In this document: in pieces, positions 10,169-17,174 of the stretch
Layout of the letters: each line of letters opens with the position of its first letter
Numbering within the stretch: position 1 is the stretch's first letter
Source of the DNA: Flavobacterium johnsoniae
GTDB taxonomy: Bacteria; Bacteroidota; Bacteroidia; Flavobacteriales; Flavobacteriaceae
Assembly: GCF_001879205.1 (NCBI RefSeq)
Contig: NZ_MLFK01000006.1
Span: 248,001-312,000, forward strand
DNA length: 64,000 bases
Direction: 5' to 3'
The notes under the pieces: generated by a model
Told to the model about the DNA's origin: nothing
The model's database searches: none
Seen by the model: the letters and a program-made list of their open reading frames with translations, nothing else
Position numbers and translations under genes: made by a program

Positions 10169-10867
10169 ATGGCAATTTTAATTAATAAGGAAACACTTCA
10201 ATTTGAACCTGATGCAGATAAAAAAATTATCGGCCAATTTATTGATTATAAAACTAATTTATTAATTATTGAAGAAATTTTTATAGACACTTCTTTTGAT
10301 AACAATATCTATGTAACTACTGTTGATACAGCAAATGCTAATATTATTGATGTAAAAGATAGGTGGAAATATATTGACTATAAAGAGAGAATTGAGAATC
10401 ATGGTGATTTTAAAGCAATAGAGCAAAGAATTGTTAATAAAATATCAGGTAACGAATCAATTTATGGAGAAATTTATAATGAAAATAATTTGATATACAG
10501 CGTCACAAAAGAAGGGTTTTCAAAAGAAAAAATTGAGGGTGTTTATTATGACTATTTACATTTAAAAGATGAAGAACAGAAAGAATATGAACAATTAATT
10601 ATAAAATATAATTCCTATTCATTAGACGAAAAAGCGAAGTATTGGGCGGGAGGATTATTTAAGAGCATGCGTTGGCAAGAAGAGAGTAGACTTAATCCAT
10701 ATGATATTTATTCTGAAAAGTGGTTGTTAGATACATTAAATATAGATTCTAATTTTTTAGAGTTACTTCCGAAAATATATAATATATGGGGAGGTATGTT
10801 TGATGCAAATAAAGTAGATAATATCATTCAAAAATTATTAAAGAAGATTAATGATACTAAAAAATAA
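10169..10867 (+). CDS. Putative immunity protein to the upstream toxin domain
   Basis: The product is 232 residues, acidic and Lys-rich, with no signal peptide and no membrane segment. The start is 3 nt after the toxin stop, so translation is probably coupled. I recognise no family: the N-terminal ~100 residues look beta-rich and the rest mostly helical, ending in a basic helix. Placement immediately 3' of a C-terminal toxin domain is the main reason for the immunity call. A cytoplasmic antitoxin fits protection against toxin from sibling cells. No ADP-ribosylglycohydrolase motif is visible, so inhibition by binding is likelier than reversal of the modification. Confidence 0.5.
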   Translation: MAILINKETLQFEPDADKKIIGQFIDYKTNLLIIEEIFIDTSFDNNIYVTTVDTANANIIDVKDRWKYIDYKERIENHGDFKAIEQRIVNKISGNESIYGEIYNENNLIYSVTKEGFSKEKIEGVYYDYLHLKDEEQKEYEQLIIKYNSYSLDEKAKYWAGGLFKSMRWQEESRLNPYDIYSEKWLLDTLNIDSNFLELLPKIYNIWGGMFDANKVDNIIQKLLKKINDTKK

Positions 10868-10958
10868 AAGATAAGTAGGTTCAAGATTATTTGATTAGAA
10901 AGTGAAGCCCAAAAAGAATAAATTATTGTAAACTATTGGTTTAAAACAACAATAAAAA

Positions 10959-11399
10959 ATGATAAGAAACGATTTATATGCCAGGCATATGGGAGTTGAT
11001 TGTAGGTTTTGGGAAACTAATAATTTATATGTTTTGCAAACAGATTACAATGAGAAATTACTAAGTAATGGGTTTAGAAAGTATGATGATATAGAACTAA
11101 AAGACAAAGTATATAAGGAAGTTACTTTTAGTGATATTGAAAGTGCTTATGAGGTAAGTACGTTTTGCACTTACAGAGGGTTTAAGTTTTTTCTTGAGGT
11201 TTTATTAAATACTGGGCTTTATAGGATTAGACCTTTATCAGAAGCACAAATTCATTTTAAGGACTATGAACATCATGGTTATGATCCAGTTTATGAAGTT
11301 GAAGAAAATGAGCTTGAAGAAATATGGGAAGAACGAAAACCTATAGATGAATTTGTATTCGATGTAGAGCCAATAGTTTACATTAAGAAAAAATATTAG
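10959..11399 (+). CDS. Small cytoplasmic protein of the immunity array, unknown family
   Basis: The product is 146 residues with no signal peptide. It has an aromatic-rich N-terminal half (RFWETNNLY, then YRGFKFFLEVLL) and an acidic C-terminal half (EVEENELEEIWEER). I do not recognise the family. It sits 91 nt after the first immunity candidate and just before a copy of the ~85-bp intergenic repeat, in the position of an accessory or orphan immunity gene. Base composition is as AT-rich as its neighbours. The immunity role is inference from context only. Confidence 0.45.
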   Translation: MIRNDLYARHMGVDCRFWETNNLYVLQTDYNEKLLSNGFRKYDDIELKDKVYKEVTFSDIESAYEVSTFCTYRGFKFFLEVLLNTGLYRIRPLSEAQIHFKDYEHHGYDPVYEVEENELEEIWEERKPIDEFVFDVEPIVYIKKKY

Positions 11400-11413
11400 T
11401 TTATCGAATAAAT

Positions 11414-11498
11414 ACTCCTGCTAGCGTGAGATCTTGCTCTTGAACGCAAAGTTTTTATTGTAGATATGTTCATTGAAATAAAATAGTAAGTGTAATTA
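11414..11498 (+). repeat. Intergenic repeat copy A of the immunity array
   Basis: About 85 bp align with 12347-12434. Shared blocks are ctgctagcg, then an imperfect inverted stretch around tgag/ctct, and gttcattgaaataaaata near the 3' end. Copy A follows the stop at 11399 and runs up to the point where an open but start-less reading frame begins (11496). Confidence 0.65.
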
Positions 11499-11648
11499 AC
11501 GAAAAAATATATTTTTAAAGAAGCATATTCTGATTTAATAATTTTATATGAAGAATCAATTGTAAAATTAAATAAACTCATAATAGAATTTTTAGACGAG
11601 GTTAGTTTAGTTGTTTTTAATCATGAAAATACATCAGAAGAAGAGTTT

Positions 11649-11873
11649 GTGTTATTTCGCTTAAAAAATATGATGTATATAGAGTTATTTGCTTTAAATA
11701 AACGATTAAATCTTAAGTATTCTGGTCATGTACTTTTTGAAGAAGTTGTGGAGGCTATTTTGATTGAGATAAAAAGCACAACATTTTATTTAGACTGCGA
11801 ATTAGAAAAATTAAGAGAGACATATAATCGCGTGTCAGATTTGTATAAAAAAGATCCGTATAAAAAATATTAA
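11649..11873 (+). CDS. Probable 5'-truncated immunity-array gene (GTG-started ORF of 74 codons)
   Basis: The listed frame starts at a GTG, but the same frame is open upstream to 11496 and encodes plausible helical protein (126 codons in all) with no ATG, GTG or TTG before 11649. The open frame begins exactly where repeat copy A ends. The simplest reading is a gene whose 5' end was lost by recombination at the repeat, leaving its C-terminal part. A short protein from the GTG is still possible. The frame ends 1 nt before the next ATG, so coupling to the downstream gene survives. Family unknown; no signal peptide. Confidence 0.4.
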   Translation: MLFRLKNMMYIELFALNKRLNLKYSGHVLFEEVVEAILIEIKSTTFYLDCELEKLRETYNRVSDLYKKDPYKKY

Positions 11874-11874
11874 G

Positions 11875-12267
11875 ATGAGAACAATAATAAAGCCCGAAGA
11901 TTTTCCAATTGAAATGAATGAGGAAAATATTGAGATTTTAGCTAGAATGAAATTAAATTATCCTCCTCCTATAAAATTTCCTCCCTCCACTGAATGGAGG
12001 GCTGTATTACCTCTCTTATCGGAAAGTGATAAAATATTAATATCAAATAAGATAAACCAGATACAGAAAGAAATAGATAAACAACGATGGGAATCTTTAA
12101 CTCATGAAGAGCAGGAAGAGGAAAAACATTCAATAGAGAAGAGTCTAAAAGAGGGACCTGAGGTTTATAGAGGTAATATTCTGCAACAAGAATGGGATTC
12201 GATAGATATTGAAAAAAAAGAAAAAGAAAAGAAGGAGAAAGAAGGAAAAGATGAAAAGGAGGAATAA
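11875..12267 (+). CDS. Small charged protein, paralog of the product of 13204-13554
   Basis: The product is 130 residues with a very acidic/basic Lys-Glu-rich C-terminal tail. It shares with the later ORF the N-terminal block EDFPI-M-x-x-ENIEILA, the central block RWESLT-EEQ-E-EK and the C-terminal block RGNILQQE-DSI. Family not recognised. In both places it comes last in a two-gene pair, directly after a different small gene (1 nt gap here, 3 nt there), so it may be a common partner of variable immunity genes. It looks cytoplasmic and partly coiled coil. Confidence 0.55.
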   Translation: MRTIIKPEDFPIEMNEENIEILARMKLNYPPPIKFPPSTEWRAVLPLLSESDKILISNKINQIQKEIDKQRWESLTHEEQEEEKHSIEKSLKEGPEVYRGNILQQEWDSIDIEKKEKEKKEKEGKDEKEE

Positions 12268-12346
12268 AATATTAAAACATAAAGCAAAATATTGTTGAAT
12301 AGACTTGGTTTAGTATAAATTATTTAAACTTTTTTGGACTATAGAT

Positions 12347-12434
12347 GTTTCTGCTAGCGCGAGCGTCTCGCTCGTGAAGGTAAACAGATATTTAAATTAT
12401 AATACGTTCATTGAAATAAAATAAAATACAATTT
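12347..12434 (+). repeat. Intergenic repeat copy B of the immunity array
   Basis: This copy aligns with 11414-11498. It contains a near-perfect hairpin, gcgagcgtctcgctcgt (7-bp arms with one mismatch, 3-nt loop), preceded by tgctagc. It ends in the shared gttcattgaaataaaata block. It separates the first paralog cassette from the second, so it stands at a cassette boundary. Confidence 0.65.
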
Positions 12435-12507
12435 GATAATAGATTGAAATGAATAAGAAATCGGGAAACTTCGCATAGCGTGAATCATATAATAAATCTA
12501 TAATAGG

Positions 12508-13200
12508 ATGAAATATTATAAAATAGCCCCTAAGTTAAATAATGATAACGGCAGGATATCTAGTAGTGCTAGCGTCGATAATTTACCTGGATTAGAAAAT
12601 GAATTCGAAAAAATTAGATATGGTGAGATTGTAGAGAGTTTTCCCATAATAGATTCTTTTTATTTAGAAAGTTTTGATGATGAAAAATACTGGGAATATC
12701 AATTAAATGATATACACTCATTTATTGGAAAGGCAAAAGTAATAACTGGTTGGTTTATATCTGAAAAATTAAAAAAACTGTTTTCGGATCTAAAAATTTC
12801 ACAACCTCATTATTTCTATTCTGGTAAGTTATTATATCATGACGAAATATATAAGTATTTTATTTTTCAATTTTTAGGTAAGGATATTTACAAGGAATTA
12901 ACTTCATATATCGATTTTTCAAAATCTGAGTTCATAAATCCAGCAACTGAAGAGCTGCATTTTTTTAATGATATAGATCATTACGCTGAAAAAAGCGAAG
13001 AACTTTATTTTGAAAAAGATACTGATTTCGTAAAGAAAAAAATTGTATTAAAAGATGATTTGGACTTTTTTCCTATGCAGAGTTTTTTTAAGGATAATAT
13101 AGCTTCAGAGAGATTAAAGCAATTAATTAAGGAAAATGAAATTACAGGTTTTGAGTTTTCAGAATTAGATTATGAGGTAGTTGTTGAAGTTGATAAGTAA
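12508..13200 (+). CDS. Imm11/DUF1629-like putative immunity protein
   Basis: The product is 230 residues with no signal peptide. The layout resembles Imm11 (DUF1629) immunity proteins: a short N-terminal strand region (MKYYKIAPK), a D-x-x-x-F-I-G segment, then ISEKLKKLFSDLKI followed by an aromatic strand (HYFYSGKLLYHDE) and a closing YIDFSKSEF motif. This is family resemblance by eye and needs a profile search. It is followed after 3 nt by the second paralog of the 130-aa protein, forming a two-gene cassette. No matching toxin C-terminus is visible here, which fits an orphan immunity gene kept against another strain's toxin. Confidence 0.5.
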   Translation: MKYYKIAPKLNNDNGRISSSASVDNLPGLENEFEKIRYGEIVESFPIIDSFYLESFDDEKYWEYQLNDIHSFIGKAKVITGWFISEKLKKLFSDLKISQPHYFYSGKLLYHDEIYKYFIFQFLGKDIYKELTSYIDFSKSEFINPATEELHFFNDIDHYAEKSEELYFEKDTDFVKKKIVLKDDLDFFPMQSFFKDNIASERLKQLIKENEITGFEFSELDYEVVVEVDK

Positions 13201-13203
13201 TAA

Positions 13204-13554
13204 ATGAAAATGATAAAATTTGAAGATTTTCCAATCAGCATGACTTCTGAAAATATTGAAATTCTGGCAGAAATGATGATGGCAATGTCGCCTTCAGAAG
13301 AATGGAGAAAAATATCAGATATAATAAGTTATGAAGAAAGAAATCTAATTAGAGAGAGGGTTAAAGAGATTCAGATGGCAAAAGAAAAAAAACGTTGGGA
13401 ATCTTTAACATTAGAAGAACAAGAAAACGAAAAAAGAAAAATGGAAACTAGTATTGATGAAGATACTAAAACATTTAGAGGTAATATTTTGCAGCAAGAA
13501 AGAGACTCTATCGAATTAGAAAAAAGAAACGATGAAAACAAACAAAATATATAA
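13204..13554 (+). CDS. Small charged protein, paralog of the product of 11875-12267
   Basis: The product is 116 residues, with the same EDFPI / ENIEILA / RWESLT-EEQ / RGNILQQE blocks as the earlier ORF. It differs by loss of the Pro-rich insertion after the first helix and by a shorter tail. The stop overlaps the next start by one base (taatg), so translation is coupled to the secreted protein downstream. Function unknown; it is probably cytoplasmic and part of an immunity cassette. Confidence 0.55.
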   Translation: MKMIKFEDFPISMTSENIEILAEMMMAMSPSEEWRKISDIISYEERNLIRERVKEIQMAKEKKRWESLTLEEQENEKRKMETSIDEDTKTFRGNILQQERDSIELEKRNDENKQNI

Positions 13555-14405
13555 TGAATAATACTAGAAAAAGCTTTTTTGTTCTATTATTTCTTTTAAT
13601 AAGTATTTGCGGTTTCTCGCAAAAAATTAAAATTGATAAAGGCGAAATAAAGCTGGACGATAAAACAATTGGTTTTATAGAAGGTAAAAAGCCTTTTTTT
13701 AGAATCGTAAGTTTAGACAAAAGTTATGGAGTTACGGTAGAATTAAAAAAAGCTCCAAATGAAGAATCTTTAACATTGCCCTGGATTGAATTGCAAGATG
13801 AAGAATCAGGAAAATATAACGAGTTAGAGTTTAAGAGCAGAAAATTTAGTGCTTTCAATTATGACCGAAGTGTGGTATACGAATTACTAGATAGAAATTA
13901 TATCAGTGTTGAAGGTTTAAATAAAACTGCTATAGAAAGCTTTATCAACGGAGAATCAACAGGTATTTCTGCAAAAAGATATGGAGTTCAGGGTGAGATT
14001 AACAAGGCTGAAAACATTGCAGATACCTATAAATTAGGAATTGATGATTTTGGTGTTATTTATAGTATAAAGGCACAAAATCCGGATCCGGAGGATAAAA
14101 GAATTGGGTACATAAGAATGACTTCGCCTTCTTCAAATGGAGATTTGAAGTATGAAGTAATGGATCTGGATAATAATTTAATAGCAACATGGTTTGCGAG
14201 AGGCGGTTCCTTCAGCGGTTATGAAAAATTATTAAATCAGGAACTTATTACATTCAATGGAAAAGTATTTAAGGCTGCTTTTGAAAACAGAGGGAATCCG
14301 ATAGGTTATAAAATGAGTAACGATATAACAGCAATGAATATCGTTAGAGTTTTGATTGGCAACGGTTACACTTTAGGAAGCCCGTCTTTATTAAAAACAA
14401 AATAA
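13554..14405 (+). CDS. Exported protein of unknown function
   Basis: The product is 283 residues with a clear Sec signal peptide (Lys/Arg start, hydrophobic FFVLLFLLISICGF, then SQ). The mature part is beta-rich with repeated K-x-x-GEIK and G-x-I-x-x strands. No lipobox and no sorting domain. It overlaps the preceding immunity-type gene by one base and precedes the lipoprotein genes, so it bridges the cassette array and the envelope genes. I do not recognise a family. A periplasmic location is inferred from the signal peptide alone. Confidence 0.6.
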   Translation: MNNTRKSFFVLLFLLISICGFSQKIKIDKGEIKLDDKTIGFIEGKKPFFRIVSLDKSYGVTVELKKAPNEESLTLPWIELQDEESGKYNELEFKSRKFSAFNYDRSVVYELLDRNYISVEGLNKTAIESFINGESTGISAKRYGVQGEINKAENIADTYKLGIDDFGVIYSIKAQNPDPEDKRIGYIRMTSPSSNGDLKYEVMDLDNNLIATWFARGGSFSGYEKLLNQELITFNGKVFKAAFENRGNPIGYKMSNDITAMNIVRVLIGNGYTLGSPSLLKTK

Positions 14406-14438
14406 TTAGGTTGATTAAGAATACTTAAAAATAGAAAA

Positions 14439-15743
14439 ATGAAAAAGAGAATTTTATTAGCAGTAGTGTTACAGTTTTTTTTAGTGCTGAATAGTTGTAG
14501 TTCAGATTCAGGAAATGATTCGGTGCCAACTCCTGAACCACCGGTTGTAGAAGTTAAAACACCAAAAATAACATCATATTCTAAAAACTCAGGCGAAACC
14601 GGAGAAACAATTAGCATATATGGTGAAAATTTTTCAGATAAAGTGAATGATATAACAGTAGCTTTTGATGGAGTAGCGGCGACAGTAATTTCGGCTAAAG
14701 CAGGAGAAGTAACATTCAAATTACCAGCCACAGAAAAAGTACTGCCTAAATTGATAGTTACAGTTGGGGGTAAAGAAGTAGCTAACGAAGTCAAAAATAA
14801 TTACGAAGGAAATATAGGTATTCTTCCGGCTCGTTCTTTACAAAATTGGGTAGTTCAGGAAAATACCTTTAAAAGAGATGGAGCATCATCATCTATTCAA
14901 ATGGTAAATGATAAAACGCTGTATATGGGAGGTGTCTTAAAAACTACAGACGGTGGTATTTCATGGACACAATGGGCAGAAGGTTCAGCATTTCACGCAA
15001 CTGCAAACGATGAAGGGTGGAGTAGTACATTAGGATCAAATAAACTTAATAAAGTTAAAGTAGGCGGCAGTATGGGAACAGAAACGTTTGCTAATATAGA
15101 AAATACTACCGAAGCTTATTATGCAATATATGTAGATGCTAACATGAAAGATGGTACAGTTGTAACACAAAAAGGCAGAGTTTTCTCAACAACTAATGGG
15201 GTTGATTTTAAAAAATCTTATGAATTAGGAGATGACACAGCTAATCTTTTTCAATCAACAAAAATCGACAACAATCATATTTGGGTAATTGGTTATAAAT
15301 CAGTTAAAAATAAAGATGGATTTATCGGCGACCGACCTTTTATTTTATTTAAAAATAACACAACAGATGGATGGAAAGAATACCCTTTTGTTAATGAAGC
15401 GGCAGGGTATTTTGCAAGAGAGATTTGTTTTGTTGATAACGAAAACGGATTTCTTTTAATTAATCATTACTATCAGACTTTACTAGATGTTAAGTTGTTT
15501 AAAACTACAAATGGCGGTGATTCCTGGACTCAAGTTTACAACGGAGAAATGTTCTCGAAATTTACTTTTAAAGATGCTGATTCTGGTTGGGCAGTTTTAG
15601 GTAATAAAATCTACAAAACTACAAATGGTGGTACTTCATGGGCTTTAGACTACACTCATGATGAGAATATTGGAAATATTTCATATAAAAATAACGTTGT
15701 TTGGGCCTTTTCTAAAAATAAGATAATCAAACGTTATTTGTAA
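14439..15743 (+). CDS. IPT/TIG-domain lipoprotein with YCF48/BNR-type propeller repeats
   Basis: The signal sequence ends in a lipobox (LNSC), giving a lipoprotein. Residues ~45-125 form an IPT/TIG Ig-like domain (ITSYSKNSGETGETISIYG start). The rest contains at least three Asp/Asn-box-like strands: LKTTDGGISW, FKTTNGGDSW and YKTTNGGTSW. This is typical of the BNR/YCF48 beta-propeller family, which usually binds proteins or glycans. It lies 33 nt after the preceding stop. A surface-exposed outer-membrane location is inference. The role in the locus is unknown. Confidence 0.75.
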   Translation: MKKRILLAVVLQFFLVLNSCSSDSGNDSVPTPEPPVVEVKTPKITSYSKNSGETGETISIYGENFSDKVNDITVAFDGVAATVISAKAGEVTFKLPATEKVLPKLIVTVGGKEVANEVKNNYEGNIGILPARSLQNWVVQENTFKRDGASSSIQMVNDKTLYMGGVLKTTDGGISWTQWAEGSAFHATANDEGWSSTLGSNKLNKVKVGGSMGTETFANIENTTEAYYAIYVDANMKDGTVVTQKGRVFSTTNGVDFKKSYELGDDTANLFQSTKIDNNHIWVIGYKSVKNKDGFIGDRPFILFKNNTTDGWKEYPFVNEAAGYFAREICFVDNENGFLLINHYYQTLLDVKLFKTTNGGDSWTQVYNGEMFSKFTFKDADSGWAVLGNKIYKTTNGGTSWALDYTHDENIGNISYKNNVVWAFSKNKIIKRYL

Positions 15744-15777
15744 TTTTTAAGTGATAGAAAATTCTATATATAAAATA

Positions 15778-15812
15778 AAAGCACTGCAGTGTTTTAATAA
15801 CTGCAGTGTTTT
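15778..15812 (+). terminator. Hairpin between the IPT and PKD lipoprotein genes
   Basis: Arms cactgcagt (15782-15790) and actgcagtg (15800-15808) pair and are extended by flanking A and T runs. It could be a partial terminator or mRNA-stabilising hairpin inside the operon, because the next gene starts only 13 nt later. Confidence 0.55.
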
Positions 15813-15824
15813 AAAATGCGCTGA

Positions 15825-17168
15825 ATGAAAAAAACTTTACTCTTATTCTTACTTATCGCTTTTACTTCTTGTTATCAGGAAACTTCTATAGCTATAGAAG
15901 GTGATTTCACGACTTCGTATGCCAACCTCGATGAGTCTATCCCCGTTATTATTAAAATTGATAATAAAATAACTGGGGCAGATGCCTATGAATGGACATT
16001 TGAAGGCGGAAATCCTTCTGTTTCAAATTTGAAAAATCCAGGAGAGATTTTATACAGCAAACAGGGAACTTTTACTATTAAGTTAAAAGCTTCAAATGTA
16101 GATGGAGAGAGTAGAGAGTTTACTAAAACGGTAGTAATCAAAGACGGGATTAATATTGAGTTTACACATGAAATTGTAAAAAGTAATTATTCTCCTGTTG
16201 AGGTAATTTTAAAGAATACTACGATTGGTGAAGGCCTTACTTTTAAATGGGAATTTCAGGATGGATCACCAGCATCTTTTACAGGAAAAACACCTCCAAA
16301 TGTTGTATTTACAACTCCGGGCGAGCATGTGATAACCTTGACCGTTTCGAATGGTTTTGAATCTGAAAAACAAACAAAAACAATTACAGTTGCTCCTTAT
16401 CTGGTAAGCTTGTTTACCTATGAACCAAAATTTGAAGATGATGATTATGAGGCTCCTGTAACAATTAATTTTACCAACAAATCAATTAGCGCAACAAGTT
16501 ATAAATGGAGTTTTGAAGGTGGGAACCCAGCTGTTTCTACAGAAGAAAATCCAACAGTTGTCTTTACAAATGCGGGCAGTCATGAAGTTACTCTGGAAGC
16601 TTTTAATGATAAAACAAGCCATATTTATAAGACGACGATTACAGTTCTTCCGGATACGAATCTTCGTATTTTGACAAACATTAAATTAGGAATAAACTCT
16701 GCACACAACAACAATAATATTGGTGCAATGTTCTCAACAGTAACACGCCAAGTTTATAAGGCAAATGAAATTAACGATCAGAACAGCAGTTTAATAGATA
16801 TTGTTTTTCAAGGGTTAAACAGCAATTTTACCTACAATAAATTTGTATCTCCTGATCAAGCAAACAATTATGGGTTTTTATCATTAAAAAATGCGCAAAG
16901 CACCATTTTTGTAAACTCTCAAAATTTATGCAATTGCGGTTTAAACTTTACCGAAGCACAGTTTGATGCTATGGTAAATGACACACCTGTAAAATCATTA
17001 AATATAAGTTATACTGCAGGAGGAGCGCAGGAATTTGGTTTTACATATCCAAGAATAATTTTATTTAAAACACAAGACGGCAGAAAAGGCGCCATTAAAA
17101 TTAAAGACATGGTAAAGAACGGAACAAGTTCTTATATTTTATGTGATATCAAAGTTCAAAAACAATAA
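15825..17168 (+). CDS. PKD-domain lipoprotein (three PKD modules)
   Basis: The short signal peptide ends in a lipobox (FTSC). Three PKD-type Ig modules follow, each with the W-x-F-x-x-G-x-P core (YEWTFEGGNP, FKWEFQDGSP, YKWSFEGGNP) and the G-x-x-x-V/I-T-L-x-x-x-N close. The last ~160 residues are unlike PKD and contain a CNCG pair. PKD modules are extracellular protein-interaction domains, common in T9SS bacteria. It sits 6 nt before the outer-membrane protein gene, so the two are co-expressed and plausibly interact at the outer membrane. Confidence 0.8.
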   Translation: MKKTLLLFLLIAFTSCYQETSIAIEGDFTTSYANLDESIPVIIKIDNKITGADAYEWTFEGGNPSVSNLKNPGEILYSKQGTFTIKLKASNVDGESREFTKTVVIKDGINIEFTHEIVKSNYSPVEVILKNTTIGEGLTFKWEFQDGSPASFTGKTPPNVVFTTPGEHVITLTVSNGFESEKQTKTITVAPYLVSLFTYEPKFEDDDYEAPVTINFTNKSISATSYKWSFEGGNPAVSTEENPTVVFTNAGSHEVTLEAFNDKTSHIYKTTITVLPDTNLRILTNIKLGINSAHNNNNIGAMFSTVTRQVYKANEINDQNSSLIDIVFQGLNSNFTYNKFVSPDQANNYGFLSLKNAQSTIFVNSQNLCNCGLNFTEAQFDAMVNDTPVKSLNISYTAGGAQEFGFTYPRIILFKTQDGRKGAIKIKDMVKNGTSSYILCDIKVQKQ

Positions 17169-17174
17169 CCCTAA

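Noticed and set aside
11396..11581. 61-codon minus-strand frame across repeat copy A
   Set aside because: Low-complexity translation over an intergenic repeat, no start context, and opposite to the run of genes.
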